From Candidatus Galligastranaerophilus faecipullorum (GTDB lineage Bacteria; Cyanobacteriota; Vampirovibrionia; Gastranaerophilales; Gastranaerophilaceae): a stretch of 42,029 nucleotides of DNA. The position numbers and the translations under genes are program-made. The stretch's first letter is position 1, and each line of letters starts with the position of its first letter. This document shows, piece after piece, positions 16,922-27,011 of this stretch. The notes beneath the pieces were generated by a model. The model was not told where the DNA came from. It saw only the letters and a program-made list of their open reading frames with translations, and did no database searches. The DNA is taken from the NCBI GenBank assembly GCA_018713115.1, contig DVFS01000066.1:1-42029 (forward strand), given 5' to 3'.

Positions 16922-17776
16922 TTACTCCGTTTTAAAAACCTTTTCCATTTTTAATATATTATCCGATAAATTTGCAATTGACACAAGAGTGTCGTTGTAA
17001 ATCAACATAAATTTTTCGCCGTTTTTGCCTGATATGCCGTATTTGAGCGGATTTCCGTTTATTACCTTTTTGTATTCGTTTTCATTAAGTTGAATTTTTC
17101 TAAAGTTAAGTGCAAAAATGGGATTAATTGCATATTTTTCAATATCGGGAGATATTTTTTTTGAATCTTCTATTTTAAAATTCCCTGCCTTTGTTCTCAC
17201 AAGGCCGCTCATATACGCGCCGCAGCCGAGAATTTCACCTATATCGCGTACAATGGAGCGAACATATGTGCCTTTTGAACAATGAATGAAGATTTCGGCT
17301 TCATCAGGGGTGCTAAATTTTATAAGCTTTATTTCAAATATTTCAACGTTGCGCGGTTTTATTTCAGGCAGTGTTTTATTGGCTCTTGCAAGGTCGCACA
17401 GTTTTTTTCCGCCTATCTTTACGGCGCTGTATTCAGGCGGAATCTGACTGATTTTGCCTTTAAATTTTTCAAGTGCACAAATGAGCCGTTCTTCATTAAA
17501 ATCCGGAGCTGAAATAAACTTCTTCTCGCCTTCATCATCAAGAGTATCTGTTGTGTATCCGAATTTTATTTGAGCTTTGTAGCTTTTATCTTCGTCAAGA
17601 TATTCAAGCAGCCTTGAAGCGCCGCCTACGCCTATTTGCAATACCCCTTGCGCAAGCGGGTCAAGGGTTCCCGAGTGACCGATTTTTTTAATGTTTAAAA
17701 TTTTTCGCAACTTATGTATAACATCAAAAGATGTCATACCCTTTTCCTTATATACGTTTAAAAAATACATGGGCAT
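16922..17776 (-). CDS. truB: tRNA pseudouridine(55) synthase TruB
   Basis: The protein has 284 residues. It makes pseudouridine 55 in the T loop of tRNAs. The catalytic motif GHSGTLDPLAQGVL has the nucleophile Asp39. Further TruB text is YKAQIKFGYTTDTLDDEG, IPPEYSAVKIGGKKLCDLAR and KGTYVRSIVRDIGE. The start ATG overlaps the rbfA stop as TAATG; a second ATG two codons later is possible. The order infB-rbfA-truB is widely conserved. Confidence 0.97.
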   Translation of the reverse strand: MPMYFLNVYKEKGMTSFDVIHKLRKILNIKKIGHSGTLDPLAQGVLQIGVGGASRLLEYLDEDKSYKAQIKFGYTTDTLDDEGEKKFISAPDFNEERLICALEKFKGKISQIPPEYSAVKIGGKKLCDLARANKTLPEIKPRNVEIFEIKLIKFSTPDEAEIFIHCSKGTYVRSIVRDIGEILGCGAYMSGLVRTKAGNFKIEDSKKISPDIEKYAINPIFALNFRKIQLNENEYKKVINGNPLKYGISGKNGEKFMLIYNDTLVSIANLSDNILKMEKVFKTE

Positions 17777-18129
17777 TATTTGATTTCGCCGCGTGATATT
17801 TTGTCAATCAGCTCGGTTATTTTAGCACCGCGCTCAAGTGACTCATCAAGTATAAAAAGAAGTGACGGTGTGTGGCGCAGTCTTATTCTCTGCCCCACCG
17901 CATGACGGATTCTCGGAGTATCTTTTTCTAAGGCGGCACGCGTTTCTTCTTTTGTTTTATCATCACCGAAAACGCTGTAAAATACCCTTGCAGCGGAATT
18001 ATCGGGTGATACATCAACATCTGTTATAGATACAATACCCGCTATTTTAGGGTCTTTTATCTCTGTGCGCAAAATATCCGAAATCTCGCGCATAAGTGCT
18101 TTTCTGACTCTTTCATTTCTTAAAGACAT
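17776..18129 (-). CDS. rbfA: 30S ribosome-binding factor A
   Basis: The protein has 117 residues, normal for RbfA, a KH-fold protein that binds immature 30S subunits near the 5' end of 16S rRNA. Family text is visible: ERVRKALMREISDILRTEIKDPKI, ITDVDVSPDNSAARVFYSVFGD, and RLRHTPSLLFILDESLERG. It starts 9 nt after infB and shares one base with truB. Confidence 0.97.
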   Translation of the reverse strand: MSLRNERVRKALMREISDILRTEIKDPKIAGIVSITDVDVSPDNSAARVFYSVFGDDKTKEETRAALEKDTPRIRHAVGQRIRLRHTPSLLFILDESLERGAKITELIDKISRGEIK

Positions 18130-18138
18130 TGTTTTTTC

Positions 18139-20628
18139 CTACACCAGCGTCACTCTTTCAACCTCTTTTGTGGTTGAAACTTCAATAATATCGCCTTCCT
18201 GAATGTCGTTAAACTTAGCAAAAGATATACCGCATTCAAAACCTGTGGCAACTTCTTTAACATCATCTTTAAAGCGTTTAAGCTGGTCAATTTCACCTTT
18301 AAATATCTGCTCGCCGTTTCTGATAAGAACTGCGGTTTTTGAGCGGACGATTTTGCCTTCAAGCACATAGCAGCCCGCAATGCGGTTTGTTTTGCCGACC
18401 GTAAACACCTGTCTTACTTCTGCTTTGCCGAGTTCAACCTCTTCAATTTCGGGTTCAAGCAGTGAAAGCATTGTTTTTTCAACATCTTCAAGAACTTGAT
18501 AGATAATGTCGTATTTCTTGATTTGCACTTTTTCTTTTTCGGCTGCAAGCAGACTGTTGGCATCTTCTTTTACCGTAAAGCCCATAATGATTGCATTTGA
18601 TGCCGAGGCAAGCATAACATCGGCTTCCGAGATATCACCGACACCTACGTGAATGATTTTAGGTATAACTTTTGAAGATTTAACATTCTGTATGGCCTGA
18701 GATACGGCTTCTGCCGAACCATGGGTATTGGCTTTAATGATGAGGTTGAGGTTTTTAATCTCATCATTATTAAGTGTTTCTTTTTTGATATGAGCTGCAG
18801 TCATGGCTTCAAGCCTTGTGGAGCGTTCTTTTTGCTTGCGCTCCTGTACTATCTGGCGCATAACCTTTTCGTTTTCAACCGCTTCAAAAGTGTCGCCCGC
18901 CTGCGGAACTTCATTAAGACCGAGAATTTCAACAGGGGTTGAAGGGCCGGCGATTTTAACCCGTCTGCCGGAATCGTCAAGAAGTGCACGGACTTTGCCG
19001 CCAACTGTGCCTACAACAATTGAGTCGCCGATTTTTAGGGTGCCGTTTTGAACAAGCATCGTAGCAACGGGTCCTTTGCCCTTATCAAGATTTGCTTCAA
19101 TTATAACACCTGTTGCAGGGCATTTTTCAACGGCTTTCAGCTCCTGCATATCGGCAACGAGCAGAATATATTCCAAAAGCTCGTCTATACCGGTTTTTTG
19201 AAGCGCCGATACATTAACACATATTGTGTCTCCGCCCCATTTTTCAGGTATCAGACCATGTTCTGTTAATTGCTGCAGAACCCTGTCGGGGTCGGCATCG
19301 GGTTTATCCATTTTATTGACTGCAATTATAATAGGTACATTTGCGGATTTTGCGTGGTTGATTGCTTCAACCGTCTGGGGCATAACACCGTCATCCGCCG
19401 CAACAACAAGAATTGCTATATCGGTTGATTGAGCGCCGCGTGCTCTCATTTGCGTAAAAGCTTCGTGACCGGGAGTATCTATAAAGACAATTTTCCTGTC
19501 ATCAAGCCATACGGTGTATGCACCGATACTCTGTGTAATTCCGCCGACCTCGGTAGAAACTATTTTATGTTTTGAAGCGCGGATAGAGTCCAGAAGAGTT
19601 GTTTTGCCGTGATCAACGTGCCCCATAATTGTGACTACGGGTGCGCGTTTAATAAGCATGCTCTCGTCTGCGTTCAGAAGATATTTATTTTTTTCTTCTT
19701 TCATTGTTTCTTCTTCTATAAACGCGTCTAAGTCCTCGTCAAGTACTTCTATTTCGAAGTTTTGCGCGGCTTTTTTAGCTGTATCAACGTCTATAGGTGA
19801 GTTTACCGTTACCATGATACCCTGCATCATAAGGAACTTAATGATTTCCGCAGGAGTTTTTTTGATTTTGTCGGATAATTCGCCGATTGTCATCGGACGG
19901 TTGATTACAACCGATTTGACTTCTTCTTCAACCTTTGTTTCCTGAACATGCTTCTTGTGTTTGGATTGAACTGCCTTTTCAAGGCTTATTCTTTCCTGCT
20001 CTTCTTCTTTGTTGTAGGATTTTTCTTTCTTTTTCTTTTTATTTCTGGAATCCTGATTTGCGTATATATCCTGAGAAATAATATGACGCTTTATAGGTAC
20101 TCTGGGCTGCTGTACTGGTGTGCTTTTTGCCTTGTCCTCGGAAGGTTCTGAATTTTTTGCTTTTTCTTCCGCTTTTTCTTCGTTTTGTGTCTTTGCAAAA
20201 TTTCTTTTTGTAAGTGAAGGAATATTTTCAATTTTATTTACAGGCGGTTTTTCTTCTTTTACGGGAGCAGGCTTTTTCGGCGCCGGACGGACAATTTCCA
20301 GTCTGGACTTCAATCTTGGCTGTTCAATTGCCGGTTCATTTTTTTCTGTCGATGTTTCTTTTTTATCCTCAATAACCTTTGAAACCGTTTTTTCTTCTGC
20401 TTCAAGCTGTTTTTCCCCGGTTTTTGTCTTTTGTTTTTTAACAACAAAAGCCTTGGGCTTTGCCTTTTTCTCTTCGGTTTTAGTATATAATGCTCTGATT
20501 TTATCTATATTTGCTTCGCTTACTGTGGCGCTGTGCGATTTTAAAACCACGCCAAGCTTGATGTTAGCTCTTTCGATAAGCTCTTTTGCCGTTGTATTAA
20601 GTTCTTTTGCGAGTTCGTGTACTCTCAT
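18139..20628 (-). CDS. infB: translation initiation factor IF-2
   Basis: The protein has 829 residues. A short IF2_N module begins at Met1 ([21 protein letters not shown]). A long Lys/Glu/Pro-rich linker (about 50-240) is followed by a second IF2_N module ([21 protein letters not shown]). The GTPase domain has GHVDHGKTT at 336-344, then DTPGHEAF and [10 protein letters not shown]. Domain II to the C-terminal fMet-tRNA-binding domain follow. It positions fMet-tRNA on the 30S subunit. GGAG lies just before the ATG. It starts the infB-rbfA-truB-GerMN block, 80 nt after the TPR gene. No nusA is adjacent, unlike the usual nusA-infB order. Confidence 0.98.
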   Translation of the reverse strand: MRVHELAKELNTTAKELIERANIKLGVVLKSHSATVSEANIDKIRALYTKTEEKKAKPKAFVVKKQKTKTGEKQLEAEEKTVSKVIEDKKETSTEKNEPAIEQPRLKSRLEIVRPAPKKPAPVKEEKPPVNKIENIPSLTKRNFAKTQNEEKAEEKAKNSEPSEDKAKSTPVQQPRVPIKRHIISQDIYANQDSRNKKKKKEKSYNKEEEQERISLEKAVQSKHKKHVQETKVEEEVKSVVINRPMTIGELSDKIKKTPAEIIKFLMMQGIMVTVNSPIDVDTAKKAAQNFEIEVLDEDLDAFIEEETMKEEKNKYLLNADESMLIKRAPVVTIMGHVDHGKTTLLDSIRASKHKIVSTEVGGITQSIGAYTVWLDDRKIVFIDTPGHEAFTQMRARGAQSTDIAILVVAADDGVMPQTVEAINHAKSANVPIIIAVNKMDKPDADPDRVLQQLTEHGLIPEKWGGDTICVNVSALQKTGIDELLEYILLVADMQELKAVEKCPATGVIIEANLDKGKGPVATMLVQNGTLKIGDSIVVGTVGGKVRALLDDSGRRVKIAGPSTPVEILGLNEVPQAGDTFEAVENEKVMRQIVQERKQKERSTRLEAMTAAHIKKETLNNDEIKNLNLIIKANTHGSAEAVSQAIQNVKSSKVIPKIIHVGVGDISEADVMLASASNAIIMGFTVKEDANSLLAAEKEKVQIKKYDIIYQVLEDVEKTMLSLLEPEIEEVELGKAEVRQVFTVGKTNRIAGCYVLEGKIVRSKTAVLIRNGEQIFKGEIDQLKRFKDDVKEVATGFECGISFAKFNDIQEGDIIEVSTTKEVERVTLV

Positions 20629-20708
20629 TATGCTCCAATATTAATTTATTCTTCTCACTTATAATATTATTAATAGCACAAGCATAATATTTAGTACAGT
20701 TTTTTACA

Positions 20709-21992
20709 CTATTTTGTGAAACTTGCGGTCAGATAATCTATAACAACCCACTTGGCACGGATATCTTTTTTTGCAAGAATTTGTATTTCTGCATATCTGC
20801 CGAGCGCCGTCTCCTTTGATTCAAACGGCACCGCAATGCTTTTTGCGGTTTTTTTGGGTTCAATCGGGTTGTTTCTTGTAATTATTTTTTTCTCGGTTTC
20901 AATGATATTTTCTCCGCGCGGCTTGATAATAATTTTTATAAAGAGATTGTCTACGGGATAACTGCTGTTGTTTTTCAGGTCAAAAATTACATAATATTTT
21001 TTTCTTGAAAAAATAAAGCCGCTGCTTTTGTGAATTTTAAAATTTTCAATTTTTATGTCGTCTTTGAAAATATTGCTGCCCGCAAGTTTTCTTTTAAAAT
21101 TTTCCTGTTTTAGTTTGTAAAAACTTGCTTTTGAGTATTCGCCCGTGTCATTATACTCTTTTACAATATCCCTTAAGAGCTTGTTGTACATATCAAGATT
21201 AACAATTTCAGGAGCGGCATTATATGCCCTTTCCATATATTTTTGCGCTTTTATATTGTCAACGCCTTGATATACGAGAGCAAGTTTATACATTGCATAC
21301 GGGTCGGGATAAAATTCCAGCGCATTTTCAAGCATTTGTGCCGCATGAACGGGGTTATTTTCGCTTATAAATTTGTCTGCGTATTCGCTGTATGAGTGCG
21401 CAGTGTCCTTTGCTGTTTTAAGTTCAAGGGTTTTATCGGTGTTTCTTGCGTATTTATGTGCAATTTTAAAAATCTTTACGGCATTAGGGTAATCTTTATC
21501 AGATAAAAAAGACGATGCAAGCGCGTCGTAAAATCGGGCTTTCATTTCATATATTTTTTTATCTTTTGTCTGGGGAAAGAGTGCCGAGATAGCAAGAGCT
21601 TTTTGATATTTTTTTTGTTTTGCATAAAATATTGCGCTTTTGTATACACTAAATGCGGAATTTTGAGATTTTAAAAGTGCTTTTTGATAGTTTTCCTCTG
21701 CGCCGTTGTAGTCTTTGATTAATTCATATAAAAAAGCCAGCTTTAAATTTATTATGTAATTTGCACCATCTGTTTTTTCCTGATAAAGAAGTTCATCTAT
21801 TGCCAGCTTTGGATTAAGGTAGCCTGTTATATCGTCATTACTTTCAATCAAAAGTTTTTCGGATGTTATTTTCTTGCTTGAAGTGTTTATCCGAAGATCG
21901 ATAACGGTGATAGAAACAACAATAATCGCAACAAAAAGCGTCCAGCCTATTGTTTTCAGATATTCCTGAAATTCCTGCATGTCTTTACTCAT
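20709..21992 (-). CDS. membrane-anchored TPR protein
   Basis: I use ATG 21992 (427 residues) rather than the longer frame to 22010, because this ATG overlaps the mgtC stop (ATGAGTAA) and has AGGA close upstream. One transmembrane helix (about 12-31, WTLFVAIIVVSITVID) anchors it. Several TPR-like helical pairs follow (INLKLAFLYELIKDYNGAEENYQKAL, YPNAVKIFKIAHKYA, HAAQMLENALEFYPDPYAMYKLALVYQ). A C-terminal beta region (about 315-425) resembles extracytoplasmic FxLYD-type domains (VIFDLKNNSSYPVDNLFIKI). It probably scaffolds envelope complexes; the specific role is unknown. Confidence 0.75.
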   Translation of the reverse strand: MSKDMQEFQEYLKTIGWTLFVAIIVVSITVIDLRINTSSKKITSEKLLIESNDDITGYLNPKLAIDELLYQEKTDGANYIINLKLAFLYELIKDYNGAEENYQKALLKSQNSAFSVYKSAIFYAKQKKYQKALAISALFPQTKDKKIYEMKARFYDALASSFLSDKDYPNAVKIFKIAHKYARNTDKTLELKTAKDTAHSYSEYADKFISENNPVHAAQMLENALEFYPDPYAMYKLALVYQGVDNIKAQKYMERAYNAAPEIVNLDMYNKLLRDIVKEYNDTGEYSKASFYKLKQENFKRKLAGSNIFKDDIKIENFKIHKSSGFIFSRKKYYVIFDLKNNSSYPVDNLFIKIIIKPRGENIIETEKKIITRNNPIEPKKTAKSIAVPFESKETALGRYAEIQILAKKDIRAKWVVIDYLTASFTK

Positions 21993-22689
21993 AGACTTCC
22001 TGCACCTCAAGAGAATTCAGGCATTCAAGACAGGCAAAAATCTCGTTTATACTGTACAAGCCTCTGTTTGTAACCACGTTCATTTTAATTTTTAAATCCG
22101 TGCCGTTAAGTACTTTTTTTTCAAGTTTTGTTATTCTTGAAAAGTTTTTTTCAAGAATGGCATTTAGTTTTTCTATGTTTGAAATATTTGTGCTCAGTTT
22201 TATTTCTATATTGCGATAATGTGAAATCCTCTGGCGTATAACCTTTTTTTCAAAAATTCTTATAAGTGTGAGGATTGCCATTGTGGAAATTGTTGCAATT
22301 GCCGCAAGTGAAAACTCTCCCGTTCCGCATGCCATACCCACTGCGGCACACACCCAGAGGGTTGCTGCGGTTGTGATGCCCAGAATATTTGTTCCGCTTC
22401 TCATTACCGTGCCCGCGCCTATAAAACCTATGCCTGTTATTATTTGCGCTGCAATACGTGCAGGGTCATTGGTTCCTACAAAACCTGCGGTTTCCGCCAT
22501 TTTGAAGCCGTAGATTGAAAGTATCGTAAAAACACAGGCGCCCGTGCATACAAGGATGTGTGTTCTAAGGCCTGCAAATTTACCCGTGATTTCACGCTCA
22601 AAACCGAGCATAAAGCCAAACAGGATGGAAAGCCCTATCCTTGAAAGTATGAGCAGATTGTAGTCGCTTAAGATATCTAAATTTTCCAT
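21985..22689 (-). CDS. MgtC/SapB family membrane protein
   Basis: The protein has 234 residues. The N-terminal membrane domain (about 12-140) carries the family signature: LSILFGFMLGFEREITGKFAGLRTHILVCTGACVF, then ARIAAQIITGIGFIGAGTVM and GITTAATLWVCAAVGMACGTG. The C-terminal soluble part (about 150-232) resembles the ACT-like tail of longer members. MgtC proteins are inner-membrane proteins tied to growth in low magnesium and ATP-synthase control in pathogens; many family members have other, unknown roles. GAGGT precedes the ATG. Confidence 0.9.
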   Translation of the reverse strand: MENLDILSDYNLLILSRIGLSILFGFMLGFEREITGKFAGLRTHILVCTGACVFTILSIYGFKMAETAGFVGTNDPARIAAQIITGIGFIGAGTVMRSGTNILGITTAATLWVCAAVGMACGTGEFSLAAIATISTMAILTLIRIFEKKVIRQRISHYRNIEIKLSTNISNIEKLNAILEKNFSRITKLEKKVLNGTDLKIKMNVVTNRGLYSINEIFACLECLNSLEVQEVYE

Positions 22690-22695
22690 AAACCT

Positions 22696-23760
22696 CTATT
22701 TAATTTCAGACTTTGGATCCAGTATATCTCTTATTGTATCGCCTATCAGGTTGAATGACAAAACCGCAACAAAAATTAAAAAACCGGGAGTTAAAAGCCA
22801 GGGACGATACATGATGTTTGCAAATTCCTGTGCTTCCTTGAGCATATTTCCCCAGCTGGCGTCCGGCTGTTGTATGCCAAGCCCCAGAAAGCTGAGACCC
22901 GACTCTGCAAGTATGTAGCTTGGTACACTCAGGGTTATTGCGATTATTACATAGCTTGATGTTTGCGGCAGAATGTGTTTTAAGATAATCCTTGCGCGCG
23001 AGGCTCCTATTGAGCGGGCGGCTTTAACATAATCTCCTGTTTTGATTGAGAGCACCATGCCCCTGACCACGCGTGAAAATCCTGCCCAGCCTATGAGTGC
23101 AAGAATTACGGTTATAAGTAAAAACCTCTGTGAACTTGTCATGCCGGAGGGCAGAATTGCGGCAAGGATTATTAAAAGGTAAAAGCTCGGTATTGACATT
23201 ACGGCTTCAGCCAGACGCATCATAAGCATATCCGTTATGCCGCCTAAATACCCTGCTATTCCGCCGTAGATAAGCCCTATGGGAAATGAGATAAAAAGCG
23301 CAAGAAATCCTATGGTCAGTGATACCTGTCCGCCGTACAGGAGTCTTGAAAAATTATCCCTGCCGTTAATATCGCAGCCTAAAAGAAATATATTTCCGCC
23401 CTTTTCAACGCCGAAAAGGTGTCTTTTGGTTTTAAAAATTCCAAGGAATTTGTATTCAAAACCCTCGGGGAAGAGCGTCAGGTAATATTTTTGGCTTCTG
23501 TCCTGCACAAAATACATTCTGAGTGAATTTTTGTCAAATTTTCTTATGTAGTTGTATGTATAAGGGCGACTGAGCTTGCCTTCGGGGGTAATAAAATATA
23601 CATTGGAGGGTGGCGCGTATGAGAGTTTTCTGTCTGAAAAATCTTTTGGATAGGGCGCGATAAAGTTTGCAAGAAAAATGGCACTGTAGAGAATTAAAAG
23701 CACAAAGGATGATATTATTGCAAATTTGTCTTTTAAAAATTGTTTAAAAAAATTTCTCAC
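22696..23760 (-). CDS. ABC transporter permease, OppC/DppC type
   Basis: The protein has 354 residues. An N-terminal transmembrane helix (about 13-33) is followed by a long extracytoplasmic segment (about 35-130), longer than in most OppC proteins. The BPD transmembrane domain has the EAA-loop text YVKAARSIGASRARIILKHILPQ and the family ending FNLIGDTIRDILDPK. It starts at GTG, overlapping the oppB-like stop codon by one base (TAGTG). It should pair with the neighbouring permease to import a peptide, nickel or similar ligand. No ATPase or binding protein is in the window. Confidence 0.92.
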   Translation of the reverse strand: MRNFFKQFLKDKFAIISSFVLLILYSAIFLANFIAPYPKDFSDRKLSYAPPSNVYFITPEGKLSRPYTYNYIRKFDKNSLRMYFVQDRSQKYYLTLFPEGFEYKFLGIFKTKRHLFGVEKGGNIFLLGCDINGRDNFSRLLYGGQVSLTIGFLALFISFPIGLIYGGIAGYLGGITDMLMMRLAEAVMSIPSFYLLIILAAILPSGMTSSQRFLLITVILALIGWAGFSRVVRGMVLSIKTGDYVKAARSIGASRARIILKHILPQTSSYVIIAITLSVPSYILAESGLSFLGLGIQQPDASWGNMLKEAQEFANIMYRPWLLTPGFLIFVAVLSFNLIGDTIRDILDPKSEIK

Positions 23761-24725
23761 TACAGCCTCACTCTCGGGTCGGTAAGTTTAAGCAGTATAT
23801 CCGAGAGGATATTGCCCGCAATAAGCATAAAAGAACCTATTATAAGGCTTGCCATAACAAGGTTTATATCTGATTTCATAACAGCTTCAAGGATAAGCCT
23901 GCCCAGCCCGGGGTATTGAAAAACATACTCGGTGAGTGCCGCTCCGCTTAAAAGTGCGGCAAATTCAAATCCCAAAAGAGTGACAAGAGGATTTATGGCG
24001 TTTCTCAGGGCATGTTTTATTATGACTTTAGATGGCGGCAGACCTTTTGCCCTTGCAAATTTTACATAATCACTGTCGAGCACGTCAAGAAGGTTTGAGC
24101 GCATCTGGCGTGAAAGACCGGCAAGTGAAATTGTCGTAAGTACAACGGTCGGCAGGAACAGGTGATGTGCAATATCAAGAATTTTGTGAGTAAAGTCCAT
24201 ATCCGAGAAATTCGGGCATGTAAGTCCTCCTATCGGGAACAGCCCTGATTTCTGGGCAAAAATTAAAAGCAGGATGGCAAAGAAAAAAGACGGTATTGCC
24301 ATACCTATACTTGAAACAACGGTCAAAATTCTGTCAAAAGTGCTTCTGTAGTTAAGCGCTGCTATAATGCCGAGCGGTATCCCTATTACCCAGGTCCAGA
24401 AAATGACACTCAGGGATAAAAGCAGTGTATTAAATGCTCTTTCCTTAATTTTTGCACTTACACGCTCGCCGCTCACGGTTGTACCCATATCTCCGCGGAT
24501 AAAATTCTTGCCCCATATAAAGTATTGTACAATTACCGGTTTATCAAGCCCCAGGCGTATTTTCTCGGCTTCAAGGGTTTGTTTTGTAATAGAGGGGTTC
24601 ATGCGAAGTTCCGCAAGCGGGTCAACGGGCGAGAGTCTGATTAAAAAGAAACTTATGAAGGATACGATTATAATAATCGGTATACCTTGCAAAATCCTCT
24701 TTAATATGTAGCTCCATATAGACAT
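23760..24725 (-). CDS. ABC transporter permease, OppB/DppB type
   Basis: The protein has 321 residues. Typical OppB features are the N-terminus YILKRILQGIPIIIIVSFISFFLIRLSP, the periplasmic 'P-x-D-P-x-A-x-L-R-x-x-P' stretch, and the EAA loop YVKFARAKGLPPSKVIIKHALRNA. About six membrane helices are seen and the C-terminus is DILLKLTDPRVRL. No convincing ribosome-binding site precedes the ATG. It partners the next gene in a heterodimeric permease for small peptides or similar solutes. Confidence 0.93.
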   Translation of the reverse strand: MSIWSYILKRILQGIPIIIIVSFISFFLIRLSPVDPLAELRMNPSITKQTLEAEKIRLGLDKPVIVQYFIWGKNFIRGDMGTTVSGERVSAKIKERAFNTLLLSLSVIFWTWVIGIPLGIIAALNYRSTFDRILTVVSSIGMAIPSFFFAILLLIFAQKSGLFPIGGLTCPNFSDMDFTHKILDIAHHLFLPTVVLTTISLAGLSRQMRSNLLDVLDSDYVKFARAKGLPPSKVIIKHALRNAINPLVTLLGFEFAALLSGAALTEYVFQYPGLGRLILEAVMKSDINLVMASLIIGSFMLIAGNILSDILLKLTDPRVRL

Positions 24726-24759
24726 ATAACAACTTTACACTAAAATTGAAATTTTATTA

Positions 24760-26349
24760 TTAGTCAAAAAGATTATTTAATCTTTCCTGAATTTCCGCAG
24801 GATCAATTTCCTCGGTTATGGAATTAACATCATAGGCAAGCTGATAATATTTCGCGGCTTCTATTTTTTCGCCTTTGACGGCATAAGCTCTGCCGAGGTT
24901 GTAATAAGCAAGCGCATAGTTAGGGTTCGCTTCGGCTGCGTGCTTAAAGCACTCTATTGCATTTGAGATGTGCGCTAAGTCGTCAAGGTAAATAACACCG
25001 AGGTTGTTGTGCGCTATGTCGTAGTTCGGGTCGTATTTAATAGAGAGATTGTATTCTTTTATGGCTTCCGTTAAATCGCCCATGCCCCAGTAAAGATAGC
25101 CCATATTGCAGTGAATTTTTGCGTTGTTGGGCTCAAGTTCCAGTGCTCTTCTGTATACTATGAGCGCGTTTTTATAGTCTTCCGCATCGTAAAAAGCGCT
25201 GCCCAGACTGACATAGATATCAATTTCTTTTGGCGCAAGCAAATGGGCAATGTGAAATGATGATACTGCCGCCTGAACATTTTTTGTAACATTCTGTTGA
25301 ATATATCCAAGAGTCTGCGCCACAAGGCTTGTCCAATCCTGTTTCGGGTTAAGGGTTATGGCGCTTTGATAATGCGAAACGGCTTCATCAATTTCGCCCT
25401 TCATAAAATAAAGATTTGCCACATTGCTGTGAAGAACGGCATTATTCGGGTGAATCGAAATAAATTTTTTATAAGTAATTATGGCGTTATCATAGTCGCC
25501 CATTTCCTCATATGCCTGTACAAGTCCCGAATAGGCGCTGAAACACAGTGTATCTATCCAGCGTGCCATTTTATACTCGACTATTGCCTCTTCATGCTTG
25601 CCTACAGCTCTGTATACATCGCCTAAAAGCGAGTAAAGCGGTGCAAATCCGGGCATTTTATCTATTGCCTGGGAATATATTCCTATGGCTTTTTCATAGT
25701 CTTTGAGTGCATAGTATTTGTAAGCATTTACAAGTGCAGGAAAAATTGTCACTATTTTTGCTTTATTAATAACGTTTTTAATTGCTTCCGTGTCAAAGGG
25801 CAAGGTAAGCACCGACAGTATTAAATCCGTATAACTTTGAATTTTTGTTTTTACGGATTTAAAAAACAATGCCTTAAGAAGCCTGTATTTTAGATAATGT
25901 ATTCTTGACGAGCGCAAAAAAGTATGCTTAAGTGCTTCATTTGCCTCATCGAGTGCATCATGGTAACGGTCTTTTTTCTTTAGCGATTGTGCAATCATAT
26001 AGTGGCATTGAGCCTTATTTGCACCTTTTGTGAGGGCAAGGTTAAAGTAATTGATACCTCTGTCTAATTCGCCTTTGTGATAAAAGGCAAAGCCTATTTT
26101 GTAGTATATAGAAGGGTCATCTATGAGGCTTTCCGCCGCTCTTTGATATTGAGTTATGGCTTCATCTATGTATTGTTTTGCCTGATACACATCAAGGTGC
26201 CAGTCCATGTATAAATCGCCAAGACGTACGCACAGGGCGGTATTTGACGGTTCTTTCAAAAGGATTGACTGGCAGTACTCTATTGCCTTTTGTATCTGAC
26301 CGCTTTTTGCAAGTTTGTCTATTTTTTTTATATTATTGTCGGTTTTCAA
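24760..26349 (-). CDS. TPR repeat protein
   Basis: The chosen start is TTG 26349 (529 residues), 7 nt after GGAGAG. The longer frame to GTG 26388 would overlap the PilZ gene and has no such site. The protein is a nearly continuous TPR solenoid with at least a dozen 34-residue units. Clear examples are AIGIYSQAIDKMPGFAPLYSLLGDVYR-type and ALIVYRRALELEPNNAKIHCN-type pairs, plus late units YDIAHNNLGVIYLDD and YALAYYNLGRAYAVKGE. No signal peptide or catalytic domain is seen, so it is most likely a cytoplasmic scaffold. Placement after a PilZ gene suggests, weakly, a role in surface or motility complexes. Confidence 0.85.
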   Translation of the reverse strand: MKTDNNIKKIDKLAKSGQIQKAIEYCQSILLKEPSNTALCVRLGDLYMDWHLDVYQAKQYIDEAITQYQRAAESLIDDPSIYYKIGFAFYHKGELDRGINYFNLALTKGANKAQCHYMIAQSLKKKDRYHDALDEANEALKHTFLRSSRIHYLKYRLLKALFFKSVKTKIQSYTDLILSVLTLPFDTEAIKNVINKAKIVTIFPALVNAYKYYALKDYEKAIGIYSQAIDKMPGFAPLYSLLGDVYRAVGKHEEAIVEYKMARWIDTLCFSAYSGLVQAYEEMGDYDNAIITYKKFISIHPNNAVLHSNVANLYFMKGEIDEAVSHYQSAITLNPKQDWTSLVAQTLGYIQQNVTKNVQAAVSSFHIAHLLAPKEIDIYVSLGSAFYDAEDYKNALIVYRRALELEPNNAKIHCNMGYLYWGMGDLTEAIKEYNLSIKYDPNYDIAHNNLGVIYLDDLAHISNAIECFKHAAEANPNYALAYYNLGRAYAVKGEKIEAAKYYQLAYDVNSITEEIDPAEIQERLNNLFD

Positions 26350-26374
26350 AAGTTCTCTCCAATATAAACTTATT

Positions 26375-26962
26375 TTAGCCTCTCTCACTTAAAACCTTTA
26401 AGCAGAATCCGGCTATTTTATCTCTGTCAAATTCGTTGATGTCGGAGTATTTTGCAATCAGTTTATCGCCTATCGAATTTATTATGCGCGCATTTGTATT
26501 GATGTCTTTTCCGAATTCTTCGTTCAGGAATTTTAGTTCAATTGTATCATCAATGTTGAAAATATACTCATCCGGAATAAATTTTATTCCGCCTGCCGAA
26601 ATATCGGCACAGCTTGCACCTATGAGTTTTCCTTCTTTTTTGATAAAGAACCTGAAATCAACTGCGGCGCGGACAAACTCGCGTTTTTGATAAATAGCCA
26701 GTGTTTTTGCATTTTCAATTACAAGTTTTCCGTCGCTTGAAGGCGCGCATATTACCATTGAGTTCATAGGCTTTATGCCGAACTGTGTGTGAACCTTGAC
26801 AAATACTTCATCGCCCTCGCTCAGTGCCCAGGCATAGCTTTCAAAATCTTTCGGGTAGAATATTTTAAGTCTGTCGTTTTCGACACTTTCTATTATACCC
26901 TCTAATTCGGGAAATTTAGGGCATTTGATTATAACTATTTGTCCGCGCTTTGCTTCTATCAT
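26375..26962 (-). CDS. PilZ-domain c-di-GMP receptor protein
   Basis: The protein has 195 residues. The N-terminal 90 residues form a small beta domain like the YcgR-N/flagellar-brake module. The PilZ domain (about 92-193) has both ligand motifs: Arg94-x3-Arg98 (REFVR) and D120-x-S122-x-x-G125 (DISAGG). It should therefore bind cyclic di-GMP and alter the activity of a partner such as a pilus or secretion motor. The ATG has no ribosome-binding site, and a good promoter ends 6 nt upstream, so a leaderless mRNA is predicted. Confidence 0.88.
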   Translation of the reverse strand: MIEAKRGQIVIIKCPKFPELEGIIESVENDRLKIFYPKDFESYAWALSEGDEVFVKVHTQFGIKPMNSMVICAPSSDGKLVIENAKTLAIYQKREFVRAAVDFRFFIKKEGKLIGASCADISAGGIKFIPDEYIFNIDDTIELKFLNEEFGKDINTNARIINSIGDKLIAKYSDINEFDRDKIAGFCLKVLSERG

Positions 26963-26968
26963 ATTTAT

Positions 26969-26997
26969 ATTTTAATTTATCGTAAATATTTATGCAA
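26969..26997 (-). promoter_or_regulatory. promoter of the PilZ gene, predicted leaderless
   Basis: On the minus strand TTGCAT (26997-26992), a 17-bp spacer and TAAAAT (26974-26969) form a near-consensus promoter. Only 6 nt separate the -10 box from the ATG, so transcription would start at or next to the start codon. Confidence 0.65.
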
Positions 26998-27011
26998 ATT
27001 ATTAAACAAAA

